Source of the DNA: Sipunculus nudus | Taxonomy: Eukaryota; Annelida; Sipuncula; Golfingiida; Sipunculidae | DNA: 64,000 nt | Assembly: GCA_026874595.1 (NCBI GenBank) | Contig: CM049322.1 | Location: forward strand, 22,603,400 to 22,667,399 | Direction: 5' to 3' | Shown: positions 13,076 to 26,159 of the stretch, one piece after another | Position numbering within the stretch: position 1 is the stretch's first letter | How the letters are laid out: each line of letters begins with the position of its first letter | Program-made: the position numbers and the translations under genes | The notes under the pieces: model-generated | Seen by the model: only the letters and a program-made list of their open reading frames with translations | The model's database searches: none | What the model was told of the DNA's origin: nothing

Positions 13076-13083
13076 CCGGAAGT
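13076..13083 (+). promoter_or_regulatory. ETS-like site in the HECT gene promoter
   Basis: CCGGAAGT lies 32 bp before the start codon at 13115 and is followed by a TGACGTA half-site resembling a CRE. No TATA box was seen nearby. This fits a TATA-less animal promoter; activity is inference. Confidence 0.3.
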
Positions 13084-13114
13084 CTTGACGTAGGACACGA
13101 AGAGAGCGGGAGCA

Positions 13115-13139
13115 ATGTCGACATCTGACGCTGAGCAAA
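13115..13139 (+). CDS. Exon 1 of the transposon HECT gene
   Basis: ATG at 13115 starts eight codons (MSTSDAEQ) plus one base, then donor A|GTAAGT. This short exon was chosen because its overhang joins in frame to exon 2 (giving Arg-Ser-Met-Glu). The alternative is that translation starts at the ATG inside exon 2 (METLSS...). Intron 1 (13140-18580) is 5.4 kb and holds no recognisable coding sequence. Confidence 0.55.
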
Positions 13140-16100
13140 GTAAGTGTAACGCTACACTGTTGTTTTCTGCTACTTATGTAAGTCATATGTTATGTATAGT
13201 TCAAAGTGTTAACATTTTTAGTTAATCGCTACTTCTGGGGACCGGCTTTCCAAACTTTGGTTGATTCTTTATAACTGGTATTTGTTTTTTATCGTCAAAT
13301 CAGTATCATGGCATTAATGGGGAATAATGCATGGTAAACCTGAGTGATAAACCATTTAGCAAAGCACCACAGGCGTGAAATGAAATTACTTCAACCGAAA
13401 GGTAACCTTTAATCGTTTTCAGCACAGCTGACATCCAGCCAGACATTTATCAGAATCATTAAATGTAGTAATGATTGTAACTTTAGTTCATACATTTACT
13501 GATTTAGGTATGAACAAAACCATTTGGCATATTGGCACTTACTGTTATTACTGGAAACTAGGTTTCACTTGTATTAATTTTCAGATTACTAAGTTTTCTC
13601 TTTAAATGTGTTGCAGTCAATTTGAAATTTATTATTTAATCATTAGTTACCAATGACTGTTCCTTTTTCTGATGTTGCATAGCCTGATTATTTACAGTTG
13701 TCTCCAGTTGAGCAGATATTCTTAAAATTAGTTTTTCTTTATTTTGAACTATCTAGGGCTTCTTGGCTGATGGACAAATTATATGATTGGGTCAGTCATG
13801 GACTTAAATTGCACAGACCGCCCTGATCTATGTGCAGGAGGTCACTCAGGATAAATTGTTCATGAAGGTAATGGGGATATATTCGAATTGTCTTTAAAGC
13901 TACACAAAGTAACATGAGTTTGGCATAAAATTTGAAAAACAACTTAGACTAAGTTAGAGTCAGATAACAGCCATTTCACCTTTAAAGAAAGAAATTTCAC
14001 TTCATGAATAAAATAAGGCATAGAAAATGGGGGCTCAGTGTCATGTTTTTGCACTTTCCCCTGCAGAGTAAGTTGGTGTCAAAAAAGGGTCTCAGTAATT
14101 GTCATTACAACCTGAGGACACTGTTTTGCTCAAGACCAGGGTGAAAATACCTGTTTACATTTTTTTTCTGGATTCTGGTGCAGTAAGTAACTAATTATAT
14201 GCAGGATATCTTTTATAGCAGCCCTTCATACCCTTACAGTTAGAGGGTTCCATTTGTGAGTGTGAGGGGGTAGGCCTTAAGGGCCACTATACATGAAATG
14301 ATGGGCCTTTTTCATATATGAGTGGGTTCTATTTGATACTCAAAAAAAGCCAAAGCCACACAAAAAAAGCATAATTTAAATGCCATGTGCTTTTTGTCAG
14401 CAATTTATTAGAATAAACTCTTTAACAAAATCAAATTTACATAGTTGTCACTGTGTGACAACCAAGGAAGTTTATTTAACACAAATTATAGCAATATTTC
14501 TATAACCTTAAATGTTTTTCAACATTTGTACATAAAATGTTGAGCTCTGGACTACCTTGTAGATATTTTGATTCTTAGGATGGATTGAAAATGGAATTAT
14601 ATTTAAACTTTACCCTAGTAACCCAAGCAGTATAAGGGTAAACAAGCAGCCTGGAACATGTAGACTGGCTGAAGTATTTTCTAACTAAAGCCTTCAGTCT
14701 ATTGAAACTAAATGAGTAACTCTATAATAATTGTTCATGTTTTTATCTGAAAAAAAACCCCATGAAAGCCTTTTCTTGTAAACATGATCAATATCACATA
14801 AATGTAATGTATAATAAAATTGAATGCCTGTATTCTCCTTGCTTCCTTACAAAGTAATTGAAGAAGTACAGGTACAAGTACCTGGCCCCAACCCTGTAAA
14901 CAACACTCATTAACTGCTTCGGCAACCAACAGTTGACCCTGTATTCCAGTATGAAAAACTTCTTCAATACAAAAGTTACATGATATCATATGTAATCATA
15001 TAGAACTTCTAAGTCTGTTGGTGAAATACTTGACTGTAAACCTTATAAATGTCATTATTGTTTCTATATGCAGTGGATTTATATATAATTTTTCATTGCT
15101 GCTTATTCATCAGACGGTTTCAGACACAATCCTGTAACAAGTAATTGCTGATGTTCTCACCAGCCTAAATGGATGTTTGAGACGGTCTGCCTTTTAATGA
15201 AGGCCTGCCTTTTATATCCTCAAGGGGTCCAATCACCTATAGACTAAAGGTTATCCCTTGAAGCTTTCATAAAAATAGGCCAGATAACATGGATATCACC
15301 GCACAAAGGTCACTTGTTTTGTTTATATTAGAATGTTTATAATATGTTGGGGCCCTCAAAAGTTAAACAAATTCAACAAGGGCCTCTTGCAGCAAGTTAG
15401 ATATGCCAGAGCTTTGCAAATGTCTTTTTGCAACAAGTGACCTTTCTACCTCCACATATATGCAACCTACCTCCTTATGTTACTTGTCTTTCCTGTTTGT
15501 CACCATTGCTATGTTTACAAACATGTTGTTGATAAACAAGTTCAGACAACCTTTACAAAGGCCTTATAAGAACTTTTCACAACCAAAATTACCTTTAGAT
15601 CATTAATATATACATTCAAGAAGCCAGAAATCACATAAATTCTTTTTCAAAAGGTAGGTGATTGGGCACCTTTAAATTAAATTATTCATGAGAAAAATTT
15701 AAGAAACATAATCAGGAGCAATATTATGCCTATTTCACACTATCAGTTCACTTTTGCTTCATACAAAAGTTTCCAAGCAAAACCATTCCAGGACACAGTC
15801 TCAGGACCTCGCATACATCTGTTTAACAAAGTTGTTTTAAATCTGCCTGTTGGTAAACATAGTCCAACCATGTGTGTCTGTTTACCAGAGGTCCAGTTGT
15901 GAGATCCAACATGATGTTTTGGCCAGCGGAAACATGTATTACAATTATGGGCTAGGTCAGCCAGGGCATTTCCTGATTGACACGTGTTGTGGCTCCGCAA
16001 TGCACATGACCCCACATGCTGTGTTTAAGTTGACACCTGTGATCGCGGCTGTACCACTGTTTTTAACTTGTTTGCATGAGTAAGCAAATGATTTCAAGGC

Positions 16101-18580
16101 AATATTTTGGCAGGTACAAGTGAAGAAGCTACTTTTCATGGTACTTCAACATGGGCTGAAGGTGATTGGGCCCTTTAAACTAATTTATAGTCTTTATGTC
16201 CTAACCATTTGCTTACGTTTTCCCTTATCTCATCATCAGTCATTTTGTTCTCATGTAGTTTTAATTACTTTACATAAGCAGCAAATGCCTCAAATGCCTT
16301 TACCGTCTCCTTATCTCATTTTGTCCATTTTCTGGATTTTGGTCCCTTTGACTTCTTCTGGCAATGGGCAAACAGGCCTTTCTGTGCCTGCATTCTTTCT
16401 AAATTTTGTTTCTAAATTATTGTTTTTTTTTCTTTTATCACTTTATTTTACATTCTTTTTCTCTTCTTAATGTCATTCATATTCTATGTCTTAATGTCAG
16501 TACAGTAACTGATAATTTCCAATGTGGAATTCAAATTATGTATGTCCCTAATGTAGAGCACTTTCTCTGCTTAACCCAATATAGGCTATTAGCAACAGAG
16601 GCATACAAGTACAATCGTGAAAGGCCATTCAGACATTTAGTGGAATGATCCCATCTACAAAACACACAGAAACAATGTGCTTAGTGCTAAGTACACTTTA
16701 AGTCAGTAAGGTTAAAAAAATGGAATATGTAAGAATATGAATTTGTTAATCTACATATAACAGGAGATGTAACAAAAATATATCACCGTCGCCTTTTGTA
16801 AAACATTCAGATTTCCTGTGGGTTTTTTTTTTAAATAAATCTTGCAGTGCCCCCCAAAAATCATTCAGACCTAGATGTATAATTAAATTTTCTAGAATAA
16901 ATAAGTACAAATAAGGCCACAAGTTTTAAATATATTATATTTCAAACACACTAAAATTGTTATTTCTTTCTATTTATTAAGGTATGTGTAAATCACATTT
17001 ATCAAAAACAAAAGATTTTATACAAACTGATAAATATCCTGACTAGGTACTGATCTCTCATCACAGTTCAAGAGAATGTATAAACTTACTTTAGTAAGAA
17101 TGGTGGTGACAGTTTGTGTAACATAATAGTTGTTTAGCATATAATTCACATGCCAATTATCACAGTCTACTTTATTTCAGTGACAGCTTTTCCCTTTACT
17201 CACACATTGATACACAGAATTTTACTTGTTCTGTTCAGTTCTGTTTGACCAGACCTTAATATGGAGGTGACAATTTTAATCCCCAATGCAAAGAACTTTA
17301 TGTATATTATTAATGTAAATTTCCTGTTTACATTTATTGGTAAATCCATTGCAATACATAATGACAAATGCTCAATCACATTTTTATTTACAGTTCACAC
17401 TTTTTATTCTAGACCCAGTTTAAGGTTACTGTAGAAAAACTAGACTGAAAATTCAAAGTGCAGGTGACCAAAAATATCACAAAATTAAAATCCATGGTCC
17501 ATTTTTGATCACAGACTGCCCACAGGACTTGAACTTTGTTTTTGCAAGATAAATATTTCCTCATAAGCAGTGGATATCATACTGGATGATTTATTTGGAA
17601 TAGGTTAATGTTCAATGAAATGCCTGGTAAAAATTTAATAAACCTTAGAGGGGACTACCATTATGGTAAAAAGACACAGGGAAAATATATTGTTAGGCTA
17701 ATTTTTGTCACTGAAACTGGAGATTTCATTACAACTTATGTTTATGCATTTTACAGATCATTTTTATGAGAGCAGACAAGGCATATTTGCCATTTCTTTT
17801 TAGTACACATTCAAGGTGTTTTAATGACTGGTTACCCTTCAGTGTGAAAGCCCCTTAATATGTTAAACAATTTAAATAGAAATTTTGCATTCACTAAAAT
17901 TTTACAGAATTCAGCTGAGTGCTTTGGCCGATGGGACCCTTGTTAATGCTGTGTGAATAATTTTTGTCATCCTTCAAGTATTTTCAATACTGACTGCATT
18001 TGCTGAATTAAGAATCATTGCACATCTCCCAGTCAGTTTCTTTCCTATCCCCATTCCCTATCAACAGAGCCCGGGAGAAAACATGGTCAAAATATTTATT
18101 AATCTATGTGCACAGATTACTAATCCATGCGCATGAACTACTTAGCCCTGGGCACAAATTACTGATCCCTGGATATTGATTACTAATCTGTGCACATGAA
18201 ATACTAATCCATGCGCACTGGTTAATAATAGGTCTGCCTATAGGTCTGCCATCTTGTATGGCCTTGATTTAGTAATCCATGCACACCAGTTAGTAATCTG
18301 TGTGCACAAAATACTTATCCGTGCTCATAGATTGTTAATAGGTCTGTCTAAAGGTCCGCCATCTTGTTTATCCCTGTGCATGGATTACTTATCTGTGGCA
18401 ACAGATCAGTAATCCATGCCCACGGATTTGCAATTTGTGCTCAGGGATTTGTAGTTCATGCTCATGGATTACTAATCCTTGTGCACAGATTAGTAATCCG
18501 TAGCTTATCATCTGTGTGCACGAAAAATATGCATATTTCCAGATAAGGTAACAACCCGGTTTTTTTCTCTTGACTTGTAG
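13140..18580 (+). other. Intron 1 of the HECT gene
   Basis: No supported coding sequence. AT-rich DNA with a degenerate tandem repeat at its 3' end (18080-18510). The patch around 15740-16150 is slightly GC-richer and open on both strands for up to about 90 codons, but has no recognisable motif, so I leave it as non-coding. Confidence 0.45.
18080..18510. repeat. Degenerate tandem repeat with TTACTAATCC units
   Basis: About 18 loosely similar units of roughly 20-25 bp with the consensus ACAGATTACTAATCCATGCG, plus two longer internal repeats of AATAGGTCTGCCTAWAGGTC. It ends about 70 bp before HECT exon 2. It looks like a decayed minisatellite. Confidence 0.6.
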
Positions 18581-18660
18581 GAAGTATGGAAACCCTGTCC
18601 TCTTTTCTTAAAGAGCGGGCTGTCCCTGATGATGTTATTACTCGTATGAAGAATGACAAG
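18581..18660 (+). CDS. Exon 2 of the transposon HECT gene
   Basis: A pyrimidine-rich acceptor (TCTCTTGACTTGTAG) precedes 18581 and a donor (GACAAG|GTAATG) follows 18660. The 80-nt exon completes the split Arg codon and ends in phase 0. It encodes METLSSFLKERAVPDDVI and the following residues, the start of a small helical domain that continues into exon 3 and resembles a SAM-like module found at the N-terminus of related invertebrate and fish HECT proteins. Confidence 0.75.
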
Positions 18661-19699
18661 GTAATGTTTGTTTTATCTTCTTTCAAATATAATTATAACT
18701 TGTATGTATAAGGTAATGAATTAAGGTAATGTGAAAATTTGAAAAAATAATTGCGGATAATTGGCTATTATAAAAAGAAATAAAATTTTTGATTGATACC
18801 CATGTTTGATGAGATATGAAGATATAGTAACATGTCAGTATCTCTTGCTTTCACAGGAAGGGAAACATTGATTTGGCAATGTCTGTCTTGTCTTACATCT
18901 GATCTTCTGCAAAGCTGGTAACTGGATCCCTTTTTAGCCCACATCCTTTTGACTGATCCAACAATCTGACCAGTGTCCATTAACTTTTACCATGTGAGTG
19001 GGATATTGCAAATAGAATTCATGACAGGAAGTTTATTTCTTCAGTGCAGATGCATATTAACAAATTCTAAGTCAAGTTTGAAGATGGATGACCTTGACCT
19101 ACTTTATAAGGTCACAGAGCTAATAAGCAAACCTGTGAGCCTACATGATCATATATGGTGCTGTATGTTGTCTGTATGTTAACCTATACTTTCTCAAACA
19201 TGGCAGAAGCAAGCATCACTAAATTTTATGCAAAAATCAGTCATCTGTAGAACTCATTGAACTGATTTTTTTTCTTTCTGCCTTGACATAGATAGGAAAA
19301 AGGTAAAAAAATTTGAAAACTTTTCTTCTCTAAAACTTTAAAATAAGCATATTACAATTACAATCTCAGAAACGGCAGGAGCTACCATCACCGTATTTCA
19401 TACAAATGTTGATCACATGAGTCATATTTCAAATTGAGATCATCAACCGTTTTTGCTTCCATGGGGGTCATCAGTCAATAACCAATAATATCTCAGGAAC
19501 AGCAGGAGCTAGCATTACCAAAATGTATGCAAAAAACATATGTCAAATGTTGTGAGACTGAGCACAAGAATGGTGGCAGCGGCTAAAATAATTTTTGCTT
19601 AGTTTATGTGCCTGCTGATTTTTCAAGAGTGATTTGACATATCAGCCTTCTGTGTGAAATCTGGCAGGGATTGATTGACTGAAGATTTTGGAAAGTGTT

Positions 19700-21250
19700 G
19701 TCATGTACTGGAAACTGGTGGCGCCACCTGTTATCCTTTTCTTGTTTTTGTGCCATTTAATACCCCCATCATTGCCACTTAACAGTACTGTGAGCATTAT
19801 AAGTCAAAAACTAATGGACAGATTTCTTTCATATTATGAATATACATAGACATGGGTTATGGGATGATGTATATTCAAATTTGGGTCATAACCTTTCCTA
19901 TGAGAGTGGCCTTGACCTTGAATATATCATATATGGTAAAAATCACACTAAATCATAAATATCTCAATAAGGGATGCATGCATTGGTCCAAAAACCAAAT
20001 TGACCGAAGATCTTGGAAAGCTTTGTCTTTTGCGGAGCACAGGTGGCGCCACCTGTCTTTCTCTTGTTTTTGTGCCTTTTAATACCCCATCATTGCCACT
20101 TGACAGTACTGTGAGCATTATAAGTCTAAAACTGATTGACAGATTGGGCTGAAATTATGCATGTACATTGAACTTGGATACCTCCATCTTGTATTTAAGA
20201 CTGGTGTTGCCATCTGCTATTGTTTTCCGTGGTGTCTGTCTGTACATATGCTTTGGGTGAAAATTGCTCATATATCTGGAGTGGTCCAAGGTATTGGTCT
20301 GAAATTTGAAATGTCCATGCATCTCAGAAATTTTTCTCGTAATCCTGACAGGTGGCACCACCTACCTTCCTGTTTTTTTTTAATAAATAAATTTATGCCC
20401 TTTTCTGAAGAGTGATTTGCACTATTGGCCTGAAATTGTGCCTATCCATAAATCTTGGACTCCTCCATCTTTTACTTAAGACAGGTGGCACCATCTGCAA
20501 TCATTTGGCGCAGGCTTCCACCTGTGCTTTTGGTAAAAATTGCTTATATCTCCAGAGTGGTTCAAGGTATTTGTCTAAAATTTGGCATGTCCATCCATCT
20601 TTGAAAGTTTTCTCATAAACCAGACAGGTGGCGCCACCTACCTTTCCATTTTTGTAGAATGAATTAATGCCCTTCTCTGAGGAGTGGTTTGCCCTATTGG
20701 CTGAAATTGTGCATATCCATAGATCTGGGACTCCCCTATCTTATACATAAGACTGGTGGTGCCATCTGAAATCATTTTGCTGTGGCGTCCATCTGTACAT
20801 GTGCTTTTGGTAGAAATGGCTTATCTCCAGAATGATTCAAGGTATTTGTCTGAAATTTGGCATGTCCATCCATCTTTGAAAGTTTTCTCATATAACAGAC
20901 AGGTGGCGCTGCCTACCTTCCCTTTTTTGTAGAATAAATTAATGCCCTTTTCTTAGGAGTGATTTGGCCTATTGGCCAGAAATTGTGCATATCTATAGAT
21001 TTTGGACTCCTCCATCTTGTACATAAGACTGGTGGCACCCTCTGCAATTGTTTTGCCATGGCGTCTATCTGTATATTTGTTTTAGATGAAAATTGCTCAT
21101 ATCTGAGGAGTCCTTCAATGTGTTGGTCTCCAATTTGGCATGTACATCCATCTTGGAGAGTTTTCTAGTCAACCAGACAGACTGGCGCCACCTACCTTAC
21201 TATTTTTATAGTATAAATTTATCCCCTTTTCATAAGAGTGATTCTCTTTA
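19700..21250 (+). repeat. Tandem repeat of about 250-280 bp units with GGTGGCGCCACC
   Basis: Intron 2 of the HECT gene holds about five units, each with the palindrome GGTGGCGCCACCT, then CCTTTTCTGAGGAGTGATTT, a CATGTCCATCCATCTT phrase and a TCATAT..AGAGTGGTTCAAG phrase. The same family lies in opposite orientation at 29880-30520 in the integrase intron, so it is in the sense orientation in both transcripts. No coding potential seen. Confidence 0.75.
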
Positions 21251-21769
21251 TTGGCCCCCATATTTGGTGAAAAATATTGTTTCTCAAGTGGATAGATGGA
21301 AGAAACCATAGTCGCTTGCCAAATGTCAGTATATGCTGCTGAAGATGGGTGTACTATTCTTAAAGGGGGGGGGGATTTATTGTCTGGCGATACTATGGCA
21401 CCTGCGGTGCCAAGAAATATCTAGTTATGCTTCTGTTGCTTGGGATGCTTCACTCCTATACCTTTATACATGACTGATACATCACTGAATCAAACCATAA
21501 CATTTTTGTTCAGTCATTTTAATACAATTTGAGTAAGTTAGTTTTACAAATGTATTGTTTATATATTTTACAGAGCAGAAATGATGCTACACATACTAAC
21601 AGCTGGTTGTCTTGACCCATGGGTATTTTGTTTATGCTTGGTGTGTTGTCCCCATAAGGGTTTTTCAGGTAAAAGCAACTCATCCATGATCATGTGATCA
21701 GTCATAATAATAACTATGTTGCAAATCATATTGCATGAGGCTAATGTTAATTTATTATTTTAATTTTAG

Positions 21770-23710
21770 ATTGATCGGCACACAGTCCTGTTGATGGATG
21801 ATCAACAGCTGGAAACATATTTGCCTTGCTTAGGGGATAGGCTGGCTGTCAGACACTACTTTGGCTTAAAAACAAAGGAGACAACACAAAGCAAGAAACA
21901 GTCACTATTTGAAAAACTTAGAAGAAAAATGAAATTGAGGAAAAATGAGGCATCAGATGATGAAACTGCTAGCAGTGACACAAGTAAAAGGGCAAAATCA
22001 ATAAAGGGAAATAGAAATGCTTCAAAGAAAACCAGAAGATTGCAGCTGGGATGGATTCATGAGGGGAAACAGGTTAGAACTAGAAATGGGGGAGGAACAA
22101 GAAATGTAGAGGTGGCCAAAACAGCAGACAAAAGTGTCCTTTTACAGTTATGCAAAGACATTTTTTTCCCTCACGGCAAATCAAAGAGATGGTCTTGGGA
22201 TGATGTCTCATCTGACATATTAGACTTTCAGGAATCGCCCCTTTCAGATACAGTCACTGTAGGGGAAGTATATGAAGAAGTGAAAATGGGCATTGTCCGT
22301 TTTTATCTGCACACAGAAATTAAGTCCAGTACCAGTGATCAGACAAACACAAACTCTGATTCTGAAACAAAAGGAAGCTCCGAGAGCTATGCTGGTTTTA
22401 CCAATGCAGACTTTGAGGAGCAAGATGACACTGAGCCATGTGCCAGCACATCAGGCATATCAAGCACTATTCAGTTTGGTCCATTTAGCTCCTTTTCTGA
22501 TGACTCTCTTGATGATACCCTTCCTTTGACTTCGTTCATTCCACAGGAGACCTCAAAGGATGTTGTTATGACTGCAACTGATGATAACGAGCAAGAAGTA
22601 ATAATAGAGAACAGAGAAACTGTGTATCATGAAGGCATTCTTGAAGAGTCAACAGATGAGCATCACTGGCAAGAATCACCAAGAAGCCCCACCCCCCCAC
22701 CTTTAATTGAAGGCAGTCGATTTACAGTGAGAATTCATAGAACAAACCTACTAGAGGACATGATTTGCCAATTTAAAGATCCAGATATCATTGATACAGA
22801 GGTAAAATTCTTGTTTGTTGGTGAATCTGGGTGTGATCAGTCAGGAGTTTCACGTGAAGCATACTGTGCTTTTTGGGCTGAATTTTTTATCAGGTCAGCA
22901 GAAGGTGAAGAAACTCGGGTACCTGCACTCAATACAAGAATGCAGGATGAAGAATGGAAGGCTGTTGGGAGAATTCTGGTGAAAGGTTACATTGACCATC
23001 ACTTTTTCCCATTAAAACTTTGCTTTGGATTTACAGTGGGGTTGATCCAAGGTGAGACAGCCCTATCTCCAGAAAGGTTGCTGGATTCTTTCTTGATTTA
23101 TTTAAGTCCAACAGACAGAGCTGTGCTGAGATCAGCAATGGTTGGAAATATGGACAAAGAGACTGAAGAAGACTTTATTGAGATTTTAGATCGATTTGGT
23201 TGCAAATCTATACCATCAAAAGAAGACTTGAAAAGTAAAATAATGCAGATAGCACACAAGGAAATTATCCAAAAACCAAAGTATGCACTGGACAAGATGG
23301 CAGAAGTATCAAGGTGTCCATTACTGGCCCATTTTCCCACTACAGAATCATTATTTAATATGTACAGTGAACTGAAACCAACAGTGAGAAAACTTCTCAA
23401 ACTGTTACATGCAACACCAACCAACCAGGATGAGGATCGGTGTTTGAAGTTCCTCCAACAATTCATGCGAGCACAAGATGACACCTCTTTACAGAGGTTT
23501 CTCCGTTTCCTAACTGGGTCTGACATAATTTCCTGTAACAGGATTGAAATTTCATTTACAACACTAGAAGGTGTAGCCAGGAGGCCAGTGGCTCACACCT
23601 GTGGACCAACACTGGAGCTGCCAGCAACCTACACCTCATATCCTGAATTCCGTCATGAAATAACAGCCATTTTATCGAATGAAGAATCCTTTAAAATGGA
23701 TATAGTGTGA
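21770..23710 (+). CDS. Exon 3 of the HECT-type E3 ubiquitin ligase gene (transposon cargo)
   Basis: The last exon follows acceptor TTAATTTTAG and supplies residues 36-681 of the predicted 681-residue protein; stop TGA at 23708. Residues 1-95: SAM-like module then a basic linker. Residues about 124-220: a module with GWIHEGKQVR, GGGTR and LCKDIFFPHGKS, a conserved block I associate with uncharacterised G2E3-like HECT proteins expanded in fish and molluscs. Residues about 225-320: acidic, Ser-rich, probably disordered. Residues about 325-681: divergent HECT domain, with VGESGCDQSGVSRE near residue 385 (N-lobe) and the C-lobe AHTCGPTLELP with the expected catalytic Cys646, 35 residues from the C-terminus as usual for HECT ligases. 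HECT enzymes accept ubiquitin on this Cys and pass it to a substrate. All key features are intact. Its role in the transposon is unknown. Confidence 0.85.
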   Translation: MDRHTVLLMDDQQLETYLPCLGDRLAVRHYFGLKTKETTQSKKQSLFEKLRRKMKLRKNEASDDETASSDTSKRAKSIKGNRNASKKTRRLQLGWIHEGKQVRTRNGGGTRNVEVAKTADKSVLLQLCKDIFFPHGKSKRWSWDDVSSDILDFQESPLSDTVTVGEVYEEVKMGIVRFYLHTEIKSSTSDQTNTNSDSETKGSSESYAGFTNADFEEQDDTEPCASTSGISSTIQFGPFSSFSDDSLDDTLPLTSFIPQETSKDVVMTATDDNEQEVIIENRETVYHEGILEESTDEHHWQESPRSPTPPPLIEGSRFTVRIHRTNLLEDMICQFKDPDIIDTEVKFLFVGESGCDQSGVSREAYCAFWAEFFIRSAEGEETRVPALNTRMQDEEWKAVGRILVKGYIDHHFFPLKLCFGFTVGLIQGETALSPERLLDSFLIYLSPTDRAVLRSAMVGNMDKETEEDFIEILDRFGCKSIPSKEDLKSKIMQIAHKEIIQKPKYALDKMAEVSRCPLLAHFPTTESLFNMYSELKPTVRKLLKLLHATPTNQDEDRCLKFLQQFMRAQDDTSLQRFLRFLTGSDIISCNRIEISFTTLEGVARRPVAHTCGPTLELPATYTSYPEFRHEITAILSNEESFKMDIV

Positions 23711-24234
23711 TGATATTTTTGATTGCTGATGAAACTAAAATGAGGATAGATTGGGGTATAACCGTACTTCAAGGCATTTTGATATGTTTTAACACTTATT
23801 TAAAGTGTGCTTTACTGGTCAATATCTGGTGGAATTGTTTTTCAGTCATGCTTAACTAGTGATCACCCTTTGTTTGCCTTCCGGAAGTCCATCCGTCCTT
23901 TAACAAGGCATGAATAGTAAATGTCAGGTCGTTTGAAACCTAAATTAGGTTACACTTACAATTTCTGAGTGATGTGATGTGTATGCATCCCCTCCGGCTC
24001 ATCGTCATGGAGAATTCTTCAGATGCTGAAGACTATTGGTGCCACCTATTTATTCATATTTTTTGCACAATTTCCATTCTCTCAGTTGTGGTTTTATTTA
24101 GTATACTGTTACCCTACAGTTTGTTTCCTATTTTCAGGCATTCTCTACATTTTAGATCAAGTATAGCAATTGTATCCTGCCTCTCCTTAGCCCCGCATGA
24201 GGATATCATGTTTTCTTAGTCAGCTGAGTGTCAT

Positions 24235-24433
24235 GACCCATGGGTCACTTGTTTTATATTCAGTGGTAATTCAGATTTACATACCTGGTAATAATTAAAT
24301 AATTTGACTTATTTTATGGCAGTTAAAATATTGTCTGACCCATGGGTCATTTGTTTTATATTCAGTGGTAATTAAGATTTACATACCTGGTAATAATTAA
24401 ATAATTTTTCTTATTTTATGGCAGTTATAATAT
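24235..24433 (+). repeat. 102-bp direct tandem duplication
   Basis: Two adjacent copies, each starting GACCCATGGGTCA and continuing with TTCAGTGGTAATT, with only a few differences. It lies about 0.5 kb downstream of the HECT stop, probably in the 3' UTR or just after it. Confidence 0.85.
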
Positions 24434-25922
24434 ACTGTTTTATTTAAAAAAAAATAAATGTAAGGTCAGGTATATGTGCCTTTATGGTCACTGTCAACTT
24501 TAACTTGATGCTAATTAACGCACTGGTAGTATTTTTTACATATTATTTTTGAGTTCTTGTTTTTGTATGTGCCTTTTACAAAATGATACACTTTTATATG
24601 GATAAACACTGACTATTTTTGCCTCATCATGAGAAAATATCCTTTGTCAAGAAAGATATTTAATGTTAACATGTCGGACTTTTGCGGTAGCTATATTACA
24701 AATATGTTCAGCTGGGCTTCCAAGAATTTAGACTATAATTACCTAAATTGTCACTGTACTACTGCGTTTCTGATATAACTTTTATTATTGAATAACTATT
24801 GGTATAGAAACCTATCATATTGAAAACATTAAGATTTGTAGAGAATCTTGGAGCTTGTGCGATGAGGCATTACATTAACCCATACTTTCACAAAAATCGG
24901 CAGGAGCTACATCACTAATTTTACGCAAAATCAGTCGCATGTCAATCTTTAATCTGATCAGGCTCATTTTGGGGCCAAATGCAACGATTTAACTTTTACA
25001 GTGAAAAAGCTAAAAAAATATAAATCTTCCCAGAAACAGTCAAGCCAAATTGTTAAATATTGCACAAGTTATTCCAGAAACAAACATTCTCAGGTAAGAT
25101 AGGTTCGGTGATGTTTGGCCGAATTACAGAAACTGAAATAAGCCAAATAAGCATTCTACGATTACAGTTTCAGAAACTTCAGGAGGTAGATTTACCAAAT
25201 GCAAAAATTGTGATCCTTAAAACTGAGGTATTGGTGTCGCAACCACCATCGACTGAATTTTTTTTTATTTTGTGTTGAAACTTGCATCAACCTGTCTTTA
25301 ACAGGGGAAGAGTAATTTTTGCCTCTTTCGGCGACTACTTTGCCATCCCTAATATATGTTTGTGAAAGTATAGTTAAAACATTTTATCAGCCTACTGTAA
25401 CAAACAGTTTTATCTGATATTATTTTCATTTCATTTAATTTCCACTTATATTATGTGAGCAAGGTATTTATATGGTAAATATTTCCAAATCTGTTGGTTC
25501 TGTTTTTTTAAGTACTTTTATTAGCTATGAAAATGTAATTCAAGCAAAGGGCACCTCTGCTTTTTTTATTGCGATGCTTAGCACTCTGATAATTGCAGTT
25601 ATCTATCTAAAATGACTGAATTTTCAAAAAAATGTAAATTTGACATGATAATACTTTTTGTAAGGGAGCAGAGACTTGAGGTTGAGTTAAAAACTTAAAA
25701 AAAGAGTGATAAGGAATCTGTTAATCCCAGTAGACGATCATCGAATATCATTACCTATTTTTACCAGAATCATTCATTCTGTTGTCTAGTAATCCGTCTT
25801 TGTCAATTTTTCCCCGTACAGATGATAACTTTGCATTTTTCAATGGAGAGACGGCACCCTAAGGTGTACACACTGTAATTAATTAATGTCTTTTATTCAG
25901 TTGTTATTGATTTTTACTGGAA

Positions 25923-25928
25923 AATAAA
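25923..25928 (+). other. Candidate polyadenylation signal of the HECT gene
   Basis: AATAAA followed within a few bases by a ten-base A run. Another AATAAA lies near 24450, so the true 3' end is undecided. Confidence 0.3.
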
Positions 25929-26159
25929 ATGAAAAAAAAAACATGCGATTTGTTCAACATTTCTGTTGTTTGGATAAGATTTTGATGTATGCTCTTTAAT
26001 CATAATAAAGCAGTACAGTCATTCAGTTTCACAGATACAAGTATATCAACTATGCTTCGAGATTCATGAGTCCTTTTCCTAGACGGGAGATCCTTCATTT
26101 ACTCAAAAGGTTTTAGATTATAGCTTAGTTGACTGTAAGTCATCTGAATTTATTCATCA

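Noticed and set aside
15743-16139. Overlapping frames on both strands in HECT intron 1
   Set aside because: No splice sites, domain or partner exon could be linked to them; more likely an old repeat.
23098-23526. 142-codon frame on the minus strand inside the HECT exon
   Set aside because: It lies opposite a strongly supported HECT domain with its catalytic residues; a shadow frame.
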